Shown here one piece after another: positions 17,150 through 25,462 of a DNA stretch of 64,000 bases. The stretch's first letter is position 1; each line of letters opens with the position of its first letter. The position numbers and the translations under genes were made by a program. Source of the stretch: CAVURS01 sp963795385 (GTDB lineage: Bacteria; Actinomycetota; Actinomycetes; Actinomycetales; CAVURS01). The notes beneath the pieces are model-generated. The model made no database searches. It had not been told where the DNA came from and worked only from the letters and a program-made list of their open reading frames with translations. The stretch covers positions 868,001 through 932,000 of the forward strand of contig CAWCHK010000014.1 of NCBI GenBank assembly GCA_963795385.1, given 5' to 3'.

Positions 17150-17389
17150 ATGGCGCAGGTGACCGTCCGGTTCTGGGCGGGCGCGAGGGAGGCGGCGGGG
17201 CAGGACCAGGAGTCCGCCCGCGCCGACCGGCTCGGCGACCTCGTGCAACAGCTGGCGCACGGCCGGCCCGCGCTCGCCGAGGTCCTCAGCGTCAGCTCGC
17301 TGCTCGTCGACGGGCTGATCTCGCCGCCGTCCCGCGTGCTCGCGGACGGTGAGGTCGTCGAAGTTCTGCCACCCTTTGCCGGTGGCTGA
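17150..17389 (+). CDS. MoaD/ThiS-family sulfur-carrier protein
   Basis: A 79-residue ubiquitin-like protein ending in the di-glycine PPFAGG, the C-terminus that is adenylated and thiocarboxylated in sulfur carriers. It begins MAQVTVRFWAGARE, typical of MoaD-like proteins. ATG 17150 is preferred over the ATG at 17120 because it starts right at the first beta strand and has AGGGC upstream. It is transcribed away from glnR and lies five bases before a membrane-protein gene. It may serve molybdopterin or another sulfur-transfer pathway; no partner E1-like gene is in the window. Confidence 0.82.
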   Translation: MAQVTVRFWAGAREAAGQDQESARADRLGDLVQQLAHGRPALAEVLSVSSLLVDGLISPPSRVLADGEVVEVLPPFAGG

Positions 17390-17393
17390 GCAG

Positions 17394-18182
17394 ATGACCG
17401 AGCCCGTCGTGGCGGCCGAGCCGCCCCCCGTGCCCCGGCCCACCGTCGCGAGCCGGTGGTGGCCGCCGCTGTGCGCCCTGGCCTGCGCGGCGCTGCTGTC
17501 CGTCGCGGCGTACGCCGGTTCGGTGGCGCTCGGCGCCGCGGTCCTGGTCGTCGGCGGCCTGCTGGTCTGGGGGTGGCCGACGCTGCTGGACCTGCCGGCC
17601 CCCCGCAGCACGGTCGCCGCCCTCGGCGGCTGCGCCGTGCTGACCGTCGTGGCCGTGACGCTGACCAAGGACGACCCGCTGCTGGACTGGCTGGCGCTGG
17701 CCGCGGCCGGTGGGGTGCTGCTGTGCTTCGTGCACCAGCTGCTGCGCCGCGACGGGCGGCCACGCCTGGTCGAGTCCCTGTCCGGGGAGATCATGGCGCT
17801 CGCGCTGCTGACCTGTGGCGCGGCCCTCATCGCCCTGCCCCGGACGCCCGGCGGCGCGGACGCGGTCCTGGTGCTCGCGGCGGCGGTCGCGGCCCTGGCG
17901 CTGGTCGACCTGGTGCCGCTGCCCGAGCGGCTGTTCACCGCCCCGGCGGTGGTCGGCGCCGCGGGTGCGGGGGCACTGGCCGCCGGGCTCGCCGCGGACA
18001 CCCCGGCCTCGTTCGGCGCCGTCCTCGGCCTCGCCTACGCCGTGGCCGCGATCGTCCTCCGCCGGCTGTTCCTGGCCCGGCCGGCCCTGGCCTTCACACC
18101 GGCGGCGCTGTCCCTGGCCGTGGCCCCGACGGCCGCCGGCGGCATCGCGACGTACGTCCTGGCCCGCCTCTTCATCGGCTGA
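17394..18182 (+). CDS. Polytopic membrane protein of unknown function
   Basis: About 262 residues with roughly seven to eight hydrophobic helices, rich in Ala, Leu and Val, and a Pro-rich cytoplasmic N-terminus. There is no catalytic motif I can recognise. It follows the MoaD-like gene by only four bases after the stop and is probably co-transcribed with it. A GTG at 17382 that overlaps the preceding stop region is an alternative start. Conserved-gene context (glnR, mshD, MoaD-like) is typical of actinomycetes, but the function is unknown. Confidence 0.7.
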   Translation: MTEPVVAAEPPPVPRPTVASRWWPPLCALACAALLSVAAYAGSVALGAAVLVVGGLLVWGWPTLLDLPAPRSTVAALGGCAVLTVVAVTLTKDDPLLDWLALAAAGGVLLCFVHQLLRRDGRPRLVESLSGEIMALALLTCGAALIALPRTPGGADAVLVLAAAVAALALVDLVPLPERLFTAPAVVGAAGAGALAAGLAADTPASFGAVLGLAYAVAAIVLRRLFLARPALAFTPAALSLAVAPTAAGGIATYVLARLFIG

Positions 18183-18390
18183 CCCGCGCCCGGGAGCCGG
18201 CCCCGCCTCCAGCCCGTGCTCCCGACCGGCCGCCTTGCTCCCCCTGGGCCGGTCGGCGCCGGACATTCCGGGCCCGATCACCGGCCCCGAGGGAGTACCG
18301 CGGCCGCGGGGGAGCACGAGGCAGCGGGCCCACCCCTCACAGCTGTCGAACCCGCATGCCGAGGACCGGGGCTGGCTACCATCCGGGGCT

Positions 18391-18900
18391 ATGGAGATCC
18401 CCAGCGACCTGGCCCCCGCCCTGATGCCGGTCGTCTGGCTGCTCGGCCGCTGGGAGGGCGCCGGCGTCGTCGGCTACCCGACGATGGAGTCGGTCAACTT
18501 CGGCCAGGAGCTCGAGGTGACCCAGGACGGCCGCCCGTTCCTGCGCTGGCAGAGCCGCAGCTGGCTGCTCGACGACGAGGGCAACCAGGTCCGGCCGCTG
18601 GCCACCGAGTCCGGCTTCTGGCGGGTCGGCGGGCCGGCCCCGGAGGGCACGGGTACGGCGGTGGAGTTCCTCCTGGCCCACCCCACCGGCTACGTCGAGA
18701 TCTACGTCGGGTCCGTCGACGGGGCCCAGATCAACCTGGCGACCGACGTCGTCGCCCGGACCCAGACGGCGAAGGAGTACTCGGCGGCGACCCGGATCTA
18801 CGGCCTGGTCGGCGGCGACCTGCTGTGGGCCATGGACATGGCGGCGGTGGGGCAGCCGCTCACCTCACACGCCTCGGCCCAGCTGAAGAAGGTCGGCTGA
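18391..18900 (+). CDS. Nitrobindin-like heme beta-barrel (FABP-like family)
   Basis: About 169 residues. It begins with the family pattern LLGRWEGAGVVGYPTM near residue 14 and ends with TSHASAQLKKV, which contains the likely proximal heme His. These small beta-barrels (mycobacterial Rv0813c-like, THAP4 C-terminal domain) bind ferric heme and isomerise peroxynitrite to nitrate. The 208 bases upstream hold no gene. A second small gene starts four bases after the stop. Confidence 0.82.
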   Translation: MEIPSDLAPALMPVVWLLGRWEGAGVVGYPTMESVNFGQELEVTQDGRPFLRWQSRSWLLDDEGNQVRPLATESGFWRVGGPAPEGTGTAVEFLLAHPTGYVEIYVGSVDGAQINLATDVVARTQTAKEYSAATRIYGLVGGDLLWAMDMAAVGQPLTSHASAQLKKVG

Positions 18901-18904
18901 CGGG

Positions 18905-19531
18905 GTGCGTACGGCGTGGCGGGTGGCCTTCCTGGTCGTGCTGGTGCTCGTCTGCCTGAGCCTGTGGGTCGGGGTCCGCGGCTGGCTGGCCAAGGACCAC
19001 CTGGAGGCCTCAGCGGATCTGGTCCAGCGGCTGCAGACCCAGGTCGAGGCAGGGAGCACCGGATCGGCCCGTACGACGCTGGGCAAGCTGCAGCGCGAGA
19101 CCGCGGACGCCATGCGGCTCACCTCCGACCCGGTCTGGCGGACCGCCGACCACTTCCCCTGGTTCGGCGATGACCTCACCGCCGTACACGCCGTTTCCGT
19201 TGCCGGACATACGGTTTCGATCGACGCCCTGCCGCCGCTGACCGCGGCCGCCGCCGACGTGCACAACCTCCGCAACTCCGGCGGGGACCTCACGCCGGCC
19301 CAGGTCCTGGCGGTCGCCCGCCGGCTCAAGGCGCCGCTGGCGCAGGCCAAGGCCGGCGTGGGGCTGGCCCGCCAGCAGATCGCCGCCGCCGACACGTCCG
19401 GCCTGATGGGCCCGGTCCGCACCGGCGTCAACCAGCTCAGCTCGGGCCTGGCCCAGATGGACGCCGAGCTCAGCACGCTGATCACGACCGACAACGCGGT
19501 GCTCAAGGCCGGCGCCAAGGCCGGCCACTGA
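18905..19531 (+). CDS. Membrane-anchored protein with DUF4012-like segment
   Basis: About 208 residues with one N-terminal transmembrane helix (residues ~7-27) and an extracytoplasmic helical part. The stretch VWRTADHFPWFGDDLTAVHAV resembles the start of DUF4012 proteins (W-x-x-FP-x-x-G-x-x-L-x-x-V), but the rest of that family is absent, so it is a short relative or only an analogue. GTG start. It is probably co-transcribed with the nitrobindin-like gene. Function unknown. Confidence 0.65.
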   Translation: MRTAWRVAFLVVLVLVCLSLWVGVRGWLAKDHLEASADLVQRLQTQVEAGSTGSARTTLGKLQRETADAMRLTSDPVWRTADHFPWFGDDLTAVHAVSVAGHTVSIDALPPLTAAAADVHNLRNSGGDLTPAQVLAVARRLKAPLAQAKAGVGLARQQIAAADTSGLMGPVRTGVNQLSSGLAQMDAELSTLITTDNAVLKAGAKAGH

Positions 19532-19600
19532 GCCGATCGCGGCGTCCCGCGGCCGGTTCGCGGCGGGAAGCATCCGGGGCCGTGCGACGCTGAAGGCATC

Positions 19601-20662
19601 GTGACCACCCACCCAGGCACCGTCGACCTCGCGCCGAGCCCGCTGCTCGCGCGCCCCGGCGCGGTCCCGGCCGAGGGCGCCGACGCCGGCGTGGCCTGGC
19701 ACTACGGCGACCCGATGCGCGAGCAGCGCACCTTCCTGGACGGCACCGGGCGGGTCGACCTCTCGCACCGCGGCGTCGTCACGGTCGCCGGCCCGGACCG
19801 GCTGAGCTGGCTGCACTCGATCACCACGCAGCACCTCACCGGCCTCGCGCCGTACACGAGCACCGAGTCGCTCGTCCTCTCACCGCACGGCCACGTCGAG
19901 CACGACCTGCACCTCGTCGACGACGGCACGACCACCTGGATCACGGTCGAGCCCGGCACCGCTCCGGCGCTCGTCGCCTGGCTGGACTCGATGCGGTTCA
20001 TGCTCCGGGTCGAGGTGGCCGACGTGACCGCCGACATCGCGGTCGTCGGCGAGCCGGTCCGCAGCGAGGCCGACCCTTCGACCCCCGGTACGCCGGTCGC
20101 CTGGCTGGACCCGTGGCCGCTGCTGGCCCCTGGCGGCGCGGCGTACTCCCTCGTCTCCGACCTCGACCACCCCGGCTGGCTGATGCGCGAGGTCCTCGTG
20201 CCGCGCGGCCGGCTGGAGGCGTACGTGGGCGAGGCGCCCCTGGTCGGCACCTGGGCCCACGAGGCGCTCCGGGTCGCCGCCTGGCGCCCGCGCCTGGGCG
20301 CGGAGACCGACCACCGAACCATCCCGCACGAGGTCGACTGGCTGCGGACCGCCGTGCACCTGTCGAAGGGCTGCTACCGCGGGCAGGAGACGGTGGCCCG
20401 GGTCCACAACCTGGGCAAGCCGCCCCGCCGGCTGGTGATGCTCCACCTCGACGGCTCCGGGCACGGCCTGCCCGAGGCCGGCGCGGACGTCCGCCTCGAG
20501 AGCGACGCCGACGGCCGCCGGGTCGGGTTCGTCACCACGGCGGCCCGGCACTACGAGCTGGGGCCGATCGCTCTCGCCCTGGTCAAGCGCAGCGTGCCGG
20601 CCGACGTGACGCTGCTCGCCGGTGGCATCGCCGCCAACCAAGAGGTCGTCGTCGCCCCCTGA
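19601..20662 (+). CDS. ygfZ: Folate-binding YgfZ/GcvT-fold protein
   Basis: About 353 residues with the defining YgfZ motif KGCYRGQET near residue 255 and a GcvT-like N-domain (LDGTGRVDLSHRG). YgfZ helps assemble or repair Fe-S enzymes with tetrahydrofolate. The conserved Cys of KGCYxGQE is present. GTG start at 19601. It is followed after 25 bases by a DUF849 enzyme on the same strand. Confidence 0.88.
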   Translation: MTTHPGTVDLAPSPLLARPGAVPAEGADAGVAWHYGDPMREQRTFLDGTGRVDLSHRGVVTVAGPDRLSWLHSITTQHLTGLAPYTSTESLVLSPHGHVEHDLHLVDDGTTTWITVEPGTAPALVAWLDSMRFMLRVEVADVTADIAVVGEPVRSEADPSTPGTPVAWLDPWPLLAPGGAAYSLVSDLDHPGWLMREVLVPRGRLEAYVGEAPLVGTWAHEALRVAAWRPRLGAETDHRTIPHEVDWLRTAVHLSKGCYRGQETVARVHNLGKPPRRLVMLHLDGSGHGLPEAGADVRLESDADGRRVGFVTTAARHYELGPIALALVKRSVPADVTLLAGGIAANQEVVVAP

Positions 20663-20687
20663 CCGCCGGCCCTGGCAGGATGCCGGG

Positions 20688-21581
20688 ATGGCCGCCATCG
20701 TCGCCGGCTCCGGCGCCGGAACCCTGATCACCGTCGCCCCGACCGGGGCCGAGACCGCCAAGGCCGACTGCCCGCAGCTCCCGACGACGCTCGACGAGCT
20801 GGTGGCGGAGGCGAAGGCCTGCGAGGCCCAGGGCGCGTCCCTGATCCACGTGCACATCCGCGACGCCGAGCACCGGCCGACCCTCGACCCGGTGCGGCTG
20901 CGCGACACGGTGCAGGCGCTGCGCGAGCAGACCTCGTTGATCGTGCAGCTCTCCACCGGCGGCAGCGTCCACGACCCCCTCGAGCAGCGGCTGCAGGTGC
21001 TGGACGCCGAGCCGGACTCCTGCTCGCTGACCTGCGGCACCACCAACTTCGGCAACGACGTCTTCCTGAACCCCTACCCGTTCATGGAGCAGCTCTACCA
21101 GCAGGCCCAGGAGCGCGAGGTCGTGCCGGAGTTCGAGCTCTTCGACCTCGGCCACGTCGCCTCGATGCGCCGGCTGATCGACACCTACGGGCTGCCGTAC
21201 GGCGGCCGGGTCCACGTCGACTTCGTGACCGGGGTCCCCGGGGGGATGCCCGGTACGCCGCAGGCCCTGGTGGCCGGTGTCGAGGCGCTGCCCCCGGAGG
21301 TCACCTCGTGGTCGGCCACCGGGATCGGCCGCGCCCACCTGCCGATCATGGCCGCGGCGCTGTCGATGGCCGGGCACCTTCGGGTGGGGATGGAGGACAA
21401 CCTCGTCTTCGCCCGCCGTCAGCCGGTTCGTGACAACGCCCAGCTGGTCGAGCGGGCCGCCGAGCTCACCCGAACGATGCAACGGCCGCCGCTCACGACC
21501 GGGGAGGCGCGTAGCCTGCTGGCCATCAAGGAACGCCGCAGCGGGCTTTCCGCTGCAACGAGGGACGAGGTCACCGCATGA
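20688..21581 (+). CDS. DUF849/BKACE family beta-keto acid cleavage enzyme
   Basis: About 297 residues with the BKACE hallmarks: an early VAPTGAET segment, HVHIRD zinc-binding motif near residue 60, TCGTTNFGNDVF, EFELFDLGH and a final GMEDNL. The family (3-keto-5-aminohexanoate cleavage enzyme) condenses a beta-keto acid with acetyl-CoA. The individual substrate cannot be read from the sequence. Its stop overlaps the next ATG (ATGA), so it is translationally coupled to rsiG. Confidence 0.82.
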   Translation: MAAIVAGSGAGTLITVAPTGAETAKADCPQLPTTLDELVAEAKACEAQGASLIHVHIRDAEHRPTLDPVRLRDTVQALREQTSLIVQLSTGGSVHDPLEQRLQVLDAEPDSCSLTCGTTNFGNDVFLNPYPFMEQLYQQAQEREVVPEFELFDLGHVASMRRLIDTYGLPYGGRVHVDFVTGVPGGMPGTPQALVAGVEALPPEVTSWSATGIGRAHLPIMAAALSMAGHLRVGMEDNLVFARRQPVRDNAQLVERAAELTRTMQRPPLTTGEARSLLAIKERRSGLSAATRDEVTA

Positions 21582-22168
21582 CGACGCAGCCGCAGGACGG
21601 CGGGCGCCGCCCGATCGACCGGGTGCTGGCTCCGGGCTACACCGACGACGTGGCGACGCTGACGGCGGTCGAGCTGCACGAGCGGCGGCACGAGGCCGAG
21701 CAGGAGGAGGTCGACCTCTCCTACGCCCGCCGGCTGCTCCAGGGCCGGCTCGACCTGCTGCGCTCGGAGCAGGCCAGCCGCCGTACGCACCCGGAGGGGC
21801 ACCCCCCGGCCGGCCAGCGCTCCGACGAGGAGATCGTCCGTGACCTGGTGGCCGCCATGACCTCGGACGAGTCGCCGCGGCGCGACCACGGGCTCGGCCG
21901 GCACATGGACATCGAGCCGAGCCGGGTCGGCGAGCACCGCCGGGCCGCCGAGCTGGCCGTGGCCGACCCGCGCGTCTCCGACACGGACAACCTCTCGGAC
22001 GAGGAGCTGGCCGACGCGGTCGAGCGGATCTCCGGGCTGGAGCAGCAGGTCAGCCTGAACCGCCAGCGGGTCCAGCAGGTCTCGGACGCCCTGACCGAGG
22101 AGGTCTCCCGCCGCTTCCGCGAGGGCGAGCTGACGGTCAACGACTCCCTCCCGCACGCCGACGCCTGA
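21578..22168 (+). CDS. rsiG: RsiG-type c-di-GMP-dependent anti-sigma factor
   Basis: A 196-residue, largely helical, coiled-coil protein. It contains two exact copies of the motif E(x3)S(x2)R(x3)Q(x3)D: E44-S48-R51-Q55-D59 and E155-S159-R162-Q166-D170. This is the c-di-GMP-binding signature of Streptomyces RsiG, which with bound c-di-GMP sequesters the sporulation sigma factor WhiG. Two copies in one chain is the Streptomyces arrangement; a single copy is the Rubrobacter arrangement. No sigma factor gene is nearby, so the partner is presumably encoded elsewhere. Coupling to the DUF849 gene is by ATGA overlap. Confidence 0.85.
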   Translation: MTTQPQDGGRRPIDRVLAPGYTDDVATLTAVELHERRHEAEQEEVDLSYARRLLQGRLDLLRSEQASRRTHPEGHPPAGQRSDEEIVRDLVAAMTSDESPRRDHGLGRHMDIEPSRVGEHRRAAELAVADPRVSDTDNLSDEELADAVERISGLEQQVSLNRQRVQQVSDALTEEVSRRFREGELTVNDSLPHADA

Positions 22169-22274
22169 CGGGCGTTCGGCCGTTCGAGCGCCACGGTGGT
22201 ACTCGGCTCAACGGTGCGCGTGCTCAACGGTGCGCGTGGACCGCGTGGACCACGTGGTGCGTAGACCACGTAAC

Positions 22275-22312
22275 GGTGCAACTGTGCGTCACGGCCGACG
22301 CAGAGTTGCACC
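22275..22312. repeat. Palindromic repeat family 1, copy A
   Basis: A 38-base inverted repeat: outer arms GGTGCAACT / AGTTGCACC (9 bp), then inner arms TGCGTC / GACGCA. Two related copies lie at 26,831 and 27,038, where the inner arms are CGCGTC / GACGCG. The paired T-A to C-G change keeps the stem. Just upstream (22,200-22,272) are shorter direct repeats (CTCAACGGTGCGCGTG twice). The 227-base spacer between rsiG and the XRE gene holds no gene. Confidence 0.75.
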
Positions 22313-22358
22313 ACTGCGGGACAAACCGACCCGTGTGACCGCGCTCACGCTGTCCCCA

Positions 22359-22384
22359 GCTTGCAAGTGCTAGCTGCAGCAAGC
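22359..22384. promoter_or_regulatory. Candidate operator/promoter of the XRE-hbhA operon
   Basis: An inverted repeat GCTTGC-N14-GCAAGC lies 11 bases upstream of the XRE start. A CTATGG/TATGGA hexamer at about 22,386 would place transcription start almost at the ATG, so the mRNA may be leaderless. It is a plausible autoregulatory site of the XRE protein; there is no direct proof. Confidence 0.35.
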
Positions 22385-22395
22385 ACTATGGACGT

Positions 22396-23013
22396 ATGCC
22401 GTCGTTGTCCGTCCACGATCTCGGGACCTACCTGCGCGAGCAGCGCGAGTCGGCCCGGCTCTCCGTCCGTCAGCTCTCCGACCTGGCCGGCGTCAGCAAC
22501 CCTTACCTCAGCCAGATCGAGCGGGGCCTGAAGAAGCCGAGTGCGGAGATCCTCGGGCAGCTGGCCAAGGGTCTGCGGATCTCCGCGGAGTCGCTCTACG
22601 TCCGGGCCGGCATCCTCGAGGAGCGCGCGGACCAGATGCCGCTGGAGACCGCGGTGCTGGCCGAGACCGAGCTCACCGAGCGGCAGAAGCGCGTCCTGCT
22701 CGACATCTACGAGTCGTTCCGGGCCGAGAATGCCCGCGCGGCAACGGGTTCCGACACGAAGTCCGACACGAGCGCCGAGACCGAGACCGAAAACCAACCG
22801 GAGACGAAGCCCGCCAAGCCCGCCAAGCCAGCGAAGGCGGCGAAGCGAGCCACCCGTAAGGGCGCGGCGACGAAGTCCACGGCTCGCAGCGCCGAACGTA
22901 CGACGAAGAAGGCCTCCGCGCGCACGACCAAGCGCGCGGCGAAGACCACCCAGAAGCGTGCGGCGGCGGCGAAGAAGTCCGCCGTCCGCACCGCGTCAAC
23001 GAAGGAGGACTGA
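22396..23013 (+). CDS. XRE-family regulator with histone H1-like basic tail
   Basis: About 205 residues. Residues 8-65 form a Cro/C1 helix-turn-helix (LREQRESARLSVRQLSDLAGVSNPYLSQIERG). Residues ~125-205 are a low-complexity tail of Lys/Ala/Thr/Arg repeats (KPAKPAKPAKAAKRATRKG...), like H1-type histone tails. The Mycobacterium tuberculosis counterpart Rv0474, next to hbhA, is about 140 residues, so the tail is an addition. It lies two bases upstream of the hbhA-like gene. The tail suggests strong DNA or polyanion binding; this is an inference. Confidence 0.82.
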   Translation: MPSLSVHDLGTYLREQRESARLSVRQLSDLAGVSNPYLSQIERGLKKPSAEILGQLAKGLRISAESLYVRAGILEERADQMPLETAVLAETELTERQKRVLLDIYESFRAENARAATGSDTKSDTSAETETENQPETKPAKPAKPAKAAKRATRKGAATKSTARSAERTTKKASARTTKRAAKTTQKRAAAAKKSAVRTASTKED

Positions 23014-23015
23014 CC

Positions 23016-23885
23016 ATGAAGGTCGTCACCGATATCCGCAAGAGCACTCCCGTCATGGCCGTCGTCGGCGTGACCGACCTGGCCGTCGGCGCCCTGCGCT
23101 CGGCCCAGGCCGACCTCACCGCCCGCGCCGCCAAGGCCCAGGACCGGGCGCTGGCCGGCGCCGAGGCCCTGCGCTCGGAGCTCGCTCCGGCCAAGCTGCA
23201 GGCCGACGCGCAGAACCTGCCGAGCCTCGCCGTGAGCAAGACCCTCCAGGCCGCCGGCAAGGCGGAGGAGGCCTACGGCGAGCTGGCCGGCCGCGGCAAG
23301 TCACTCGTCAACACCGTCCGACGTCGCTCGGCGACCAAGGACCTGCTGGCCCAGAGCCGTTCCACCCTCACGCTCGGCAAGGCCGCCGTCACCACCGTCC
23401 GCAAGGCGAGCGACGAGACCCTCGTCGCCGCCAAGGCGACCCTGACGGCGGGCCGCCGCGAGGCGACCGGCCTGATCGGGTCGGTCGTCCGCGAGGCCGA
23501 GACCGAGGTCAAGGCCGCGAAGCCGGCCGCGGCCGAGGCGACCAGGAACACCCGCTCGGCCGGCAAGCGCACCGTCACGACGGCCCGCACCCGCGCCGCC
23601 GTCGCCCAGAAGGCCGCCAAGGCGACCCGGACGTCGGCCCGCAAGAGCGCGACCAAGGCAGCTACGGCGACCGCCTCCGCCGCCGCGGCCACCGGCGCTC
23701 CCCGCAAGGCCACCACCCGCAAGGCCACCACCCGCAAGGCCACGGCCGCGCAAGGCCACGGCGCGCAAGGCCACCTCGAGCAAGGCCGACCACGCGCAAG
23801 GCCACCACCCGCAAGGCCACCACCCGCAAGGCCACGCGCCAAGCGCACCCCGGCCAAGCGCACCGCCCGTACGACCGCCAGCTGA
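23016..23885 (+). CDS. HBHA-like heparin-binding / Lys-Ala-rich protein
   Basis: About 289 residues. The N-terminal ~110 residues match the HBHA coiled-coil region (TPVMAVVGVTDLAVGALR, then Ala/Lys helices). The C-terminus is a Lys/Ala/Thr-rich tail like that by which mycobacterial HBHA binds heparan sulfate. GAAGGAGG precedes the ATG. Within the tail (about 23,748-23,840) the annotated frame reads QGHGAQGHLEQGRPRARPPP while the neighbouring frame continues the TRKATTRKAT repeat; the original frame returns for the last ~14 residues. This looks like two compensating indels in a repeat tract. Followed by a strong hairpin. Confidence 0.8.
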   Translation: MKVVTDIRKSTPVMAVVGVTDLAVGALRSAQADLTARAAKAQDRALAGAEALRSELAPAKLQADAQNLPSLAVSKTLQAAGKAEEAYGELAGRGKSLVNTVRRRSATKDLLAQSRSTLTLGKAAVTTVRKASDETLVAAKATLTAGRREATGLIGSVVREAETEVKAAKPAAAEATRNTRSAGKRTVTTARTRAAVAQKAAKATRTSARKSATKAATATASAAAATGAPRKATTRKATTRKATAAQGHGAQGHLEQGRPRARPPPARPPPARPRAKRTPAKRTARTTAS

Positions 23886-23896
23886 CGAACGCACGA

Positions 23897-23940
23897 GTGT
23901 CAGGCCCACCGGGTGGCATACCGCCCGGTGGGCCTGACAC
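23897..23940. terminator. Hairpin terminator after hbhA
   Basis: A perfect 17-bp stem (23,897-23,913 with 23,924-23,940; arms begin GTGTCAGGCC) and a 10-base loop, 12 bases after the hbhA stop. There is no T-run, as is common in GC-rich actinomycetes. Confidence 0.7.
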
Positions 23941-24013
23941 GTCTGCTGGCGGCCGGCCGGCGTGGACACCTTCGCGCGAGTGTCAGCCCCAGGCGTCGGT
24001 ATAGCGTCGCCTG

Positions 24014-25015
24014 GTGCTGACAGAGGCGGTGGGCCGCGTCGTACCGCTCGCCCGGGTCACCCGCAGCGGCTTCGTCGAGTCGGTCCACCACGGCGCCCTG
24101 GTCGTCCTGGGCTCCGATGGTCTCCCGCTGATCGAGGCCGGTGACGTCGACGGCCCGGTCTTCCCCCGCTCCTCCAGCAAGCCGCTCCAGCTCGTCGCGA
24201 TGCTGCGGGCCGGCCTCGACCCGGCCGCGACGGTGCCCGGCGAGCTGCTCGCCCTCGCTCACGCCAGCCACAGCGGCGAGTCGTTCCACCTGGCCGGGGT
24301 ACGCCGCATCCTGCAGGCGGCCGGGCTGACCGAGGCCGACCTGCGCAACACGCCGGACCTCCCGATCGACCCGGCCGAGCGAGCCGCCTGGCTCGGCACC
24401 GGCCACCCGCCGACCTCGGCCGCCCAGAACTGCTCGGGCAAGCACGCCGCCATGCTCGCCACCTGCGTCGTGAACGGCTGGGACCTCGCGACGTACCTCG
24501 ATCCGGACCATCCGCTGCAGCAGGCCATCGCCCGGACGACGGCGGAGCTCGCCGGCGAGGAGGTCGCTGCTGTCGGCGTCGACGGTTGCGGGGCGCCGGT
24601 CCTGGCGATCAGCCTGACCGGTTTGGCCCGTGCCTTCGCCGGCATCGCCACCGCAGCCGCTGGTACGCCGGAAAGCCTTGTCGCACAAGCGAATCGGGGC
24701 TACCCCGAGTGGGTGGGCGGCACCGGGCGCGACGTCACCCGGCTGATCGCCGGCGTCCCGGGGCTGATCGCCAAGGACGGCGCCGAGGGCGTGTACGCCG
24801 CGGCCACGTCGGACGGCCGAGCCGTCGCCCTGAAGATCGCCGACGGGGCCGAACGCGCCCGCCCGCCGGTCCTGGCCACCGCGCTCAAGGCCGTGGGGAT
24901 CGAGGCGGCGGTGCTGGACGAGCTGGTCGACGCAGCGGTGGTGCTGGGCCACGGCGAACCCGTCGGCCGGGTCGAGCCGCTCGACCTCGCGGCGTACACA
25001 GTGGGGCGGGGCTGA
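24014..25015 (+). CDS. Asparaginase (L-asparaginase II family)
   Basis: About 333 residues of the PF06089 family (thermolabile asparaginase of the Rhizobium type), recognisable by FPRSSSKPLQLVAML, ALAHASHSGE, NCSGKHAAML and GCGAPVLAISL. It hydrolyses asparagine to aspartate and ammonia. GTG start. It follows the hbhA terminator and is four bases upstream of dtd, so the two probably share a transcript. Cytoplasmic; no signal peptide. Confidence 0.85.
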   Translation: MLTEAVGRVVPLARVTRSGFVESVHHGALVVLGSDGLPLIEAGDVDGPVFPRSSSKPLQLVAMLRAGLDPAATVPGELLALAHASHSGESFHLAGVRRILQAAGLTEADLRNTPDLPIDPAERAAWLGTGHPPTSAAQNCSGKHAAMLATCVVNGWDLATYLDPDHPLQQAIARTTAELAGEEVAAVGVDGCGAPVLAISLTGLARAFAGIATAAAGTPESLVAQANRGYPEWVGGTGRDVTRLIAGVPGLIAKDGAEGVYAAATSDGRAVALKIADGAERARPPVLATALKAVGIEAAVLDELVDAAVVLGHGEPVGRVEPLDLAAYTVGRG

Positions 25016-25018
25016 GCC

Positions 25019-25444
25019 GTGCGGGCCGTGGTCCAGCGGGTGACCCGCGCCGCCGTGACCGTCGAGGGTCGCGTCGTCGGTGCCATCGACCGGCCCGGGC
25101 TGCTCGTGCTGGTGGGCGTGACCCACGACGACGGGAGCGCCCAGGCGGAGACCATCGCGCGCAAGGTCGCCGGCCTGCGGATCCTGCGCGAGGAGCGCTC
25201 GCTGCTCGACGAGGGCGCGCCCGTGCTCGTGGTCAGCCAGTTCACGCTCTACGCCGACACCCGCAAGGGGCGGCGGCCGACCTGGCTGGCGGCGGCGCCA
25301 CGACCGGTCGCGGAGCCGCTCGTCGAGGCCGTGGCGACCGCGCTGGCCGCCGGGGGACTGGAGGTCGCCACCGGCTCGTTCGGTGCGGAGATGTCCATCG
25401 AGGTCGAGCTCGACGGTCCGATCACGATCCTGCTCGAGGCGTGA
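25019..25444 (+). CDS. dtd: D-aminoacyl-tRNA deacylase
   Basis: A 141-residue protein with the DTD signatures VVQRVTRAAVTV at the N-terminus, SQFTLYADTRKGRRP at ~75 and a late DGPITI in place of the usual NGPVT. DTD removes D-amino acids and glycine wrongly attached to tRNA. GTG start overlapping the region just after the asparaginase stop. Confidence 0.92.
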   Translation: MRAVVQRVTRAAVTVEGRVVGAIDRPGLLVLVGVTHDDGSAQAETIARKVAGLRILREERSLLDEGAPVLVVSQFTLYADTRKGRRPTWLAAAPRPVAEPLVEAVATALAAGGLEVATGSFGAEMSIEVELDGPITILLEA

Positions 25445-25462
25445 TCCCCGTACGCTGGTGAC

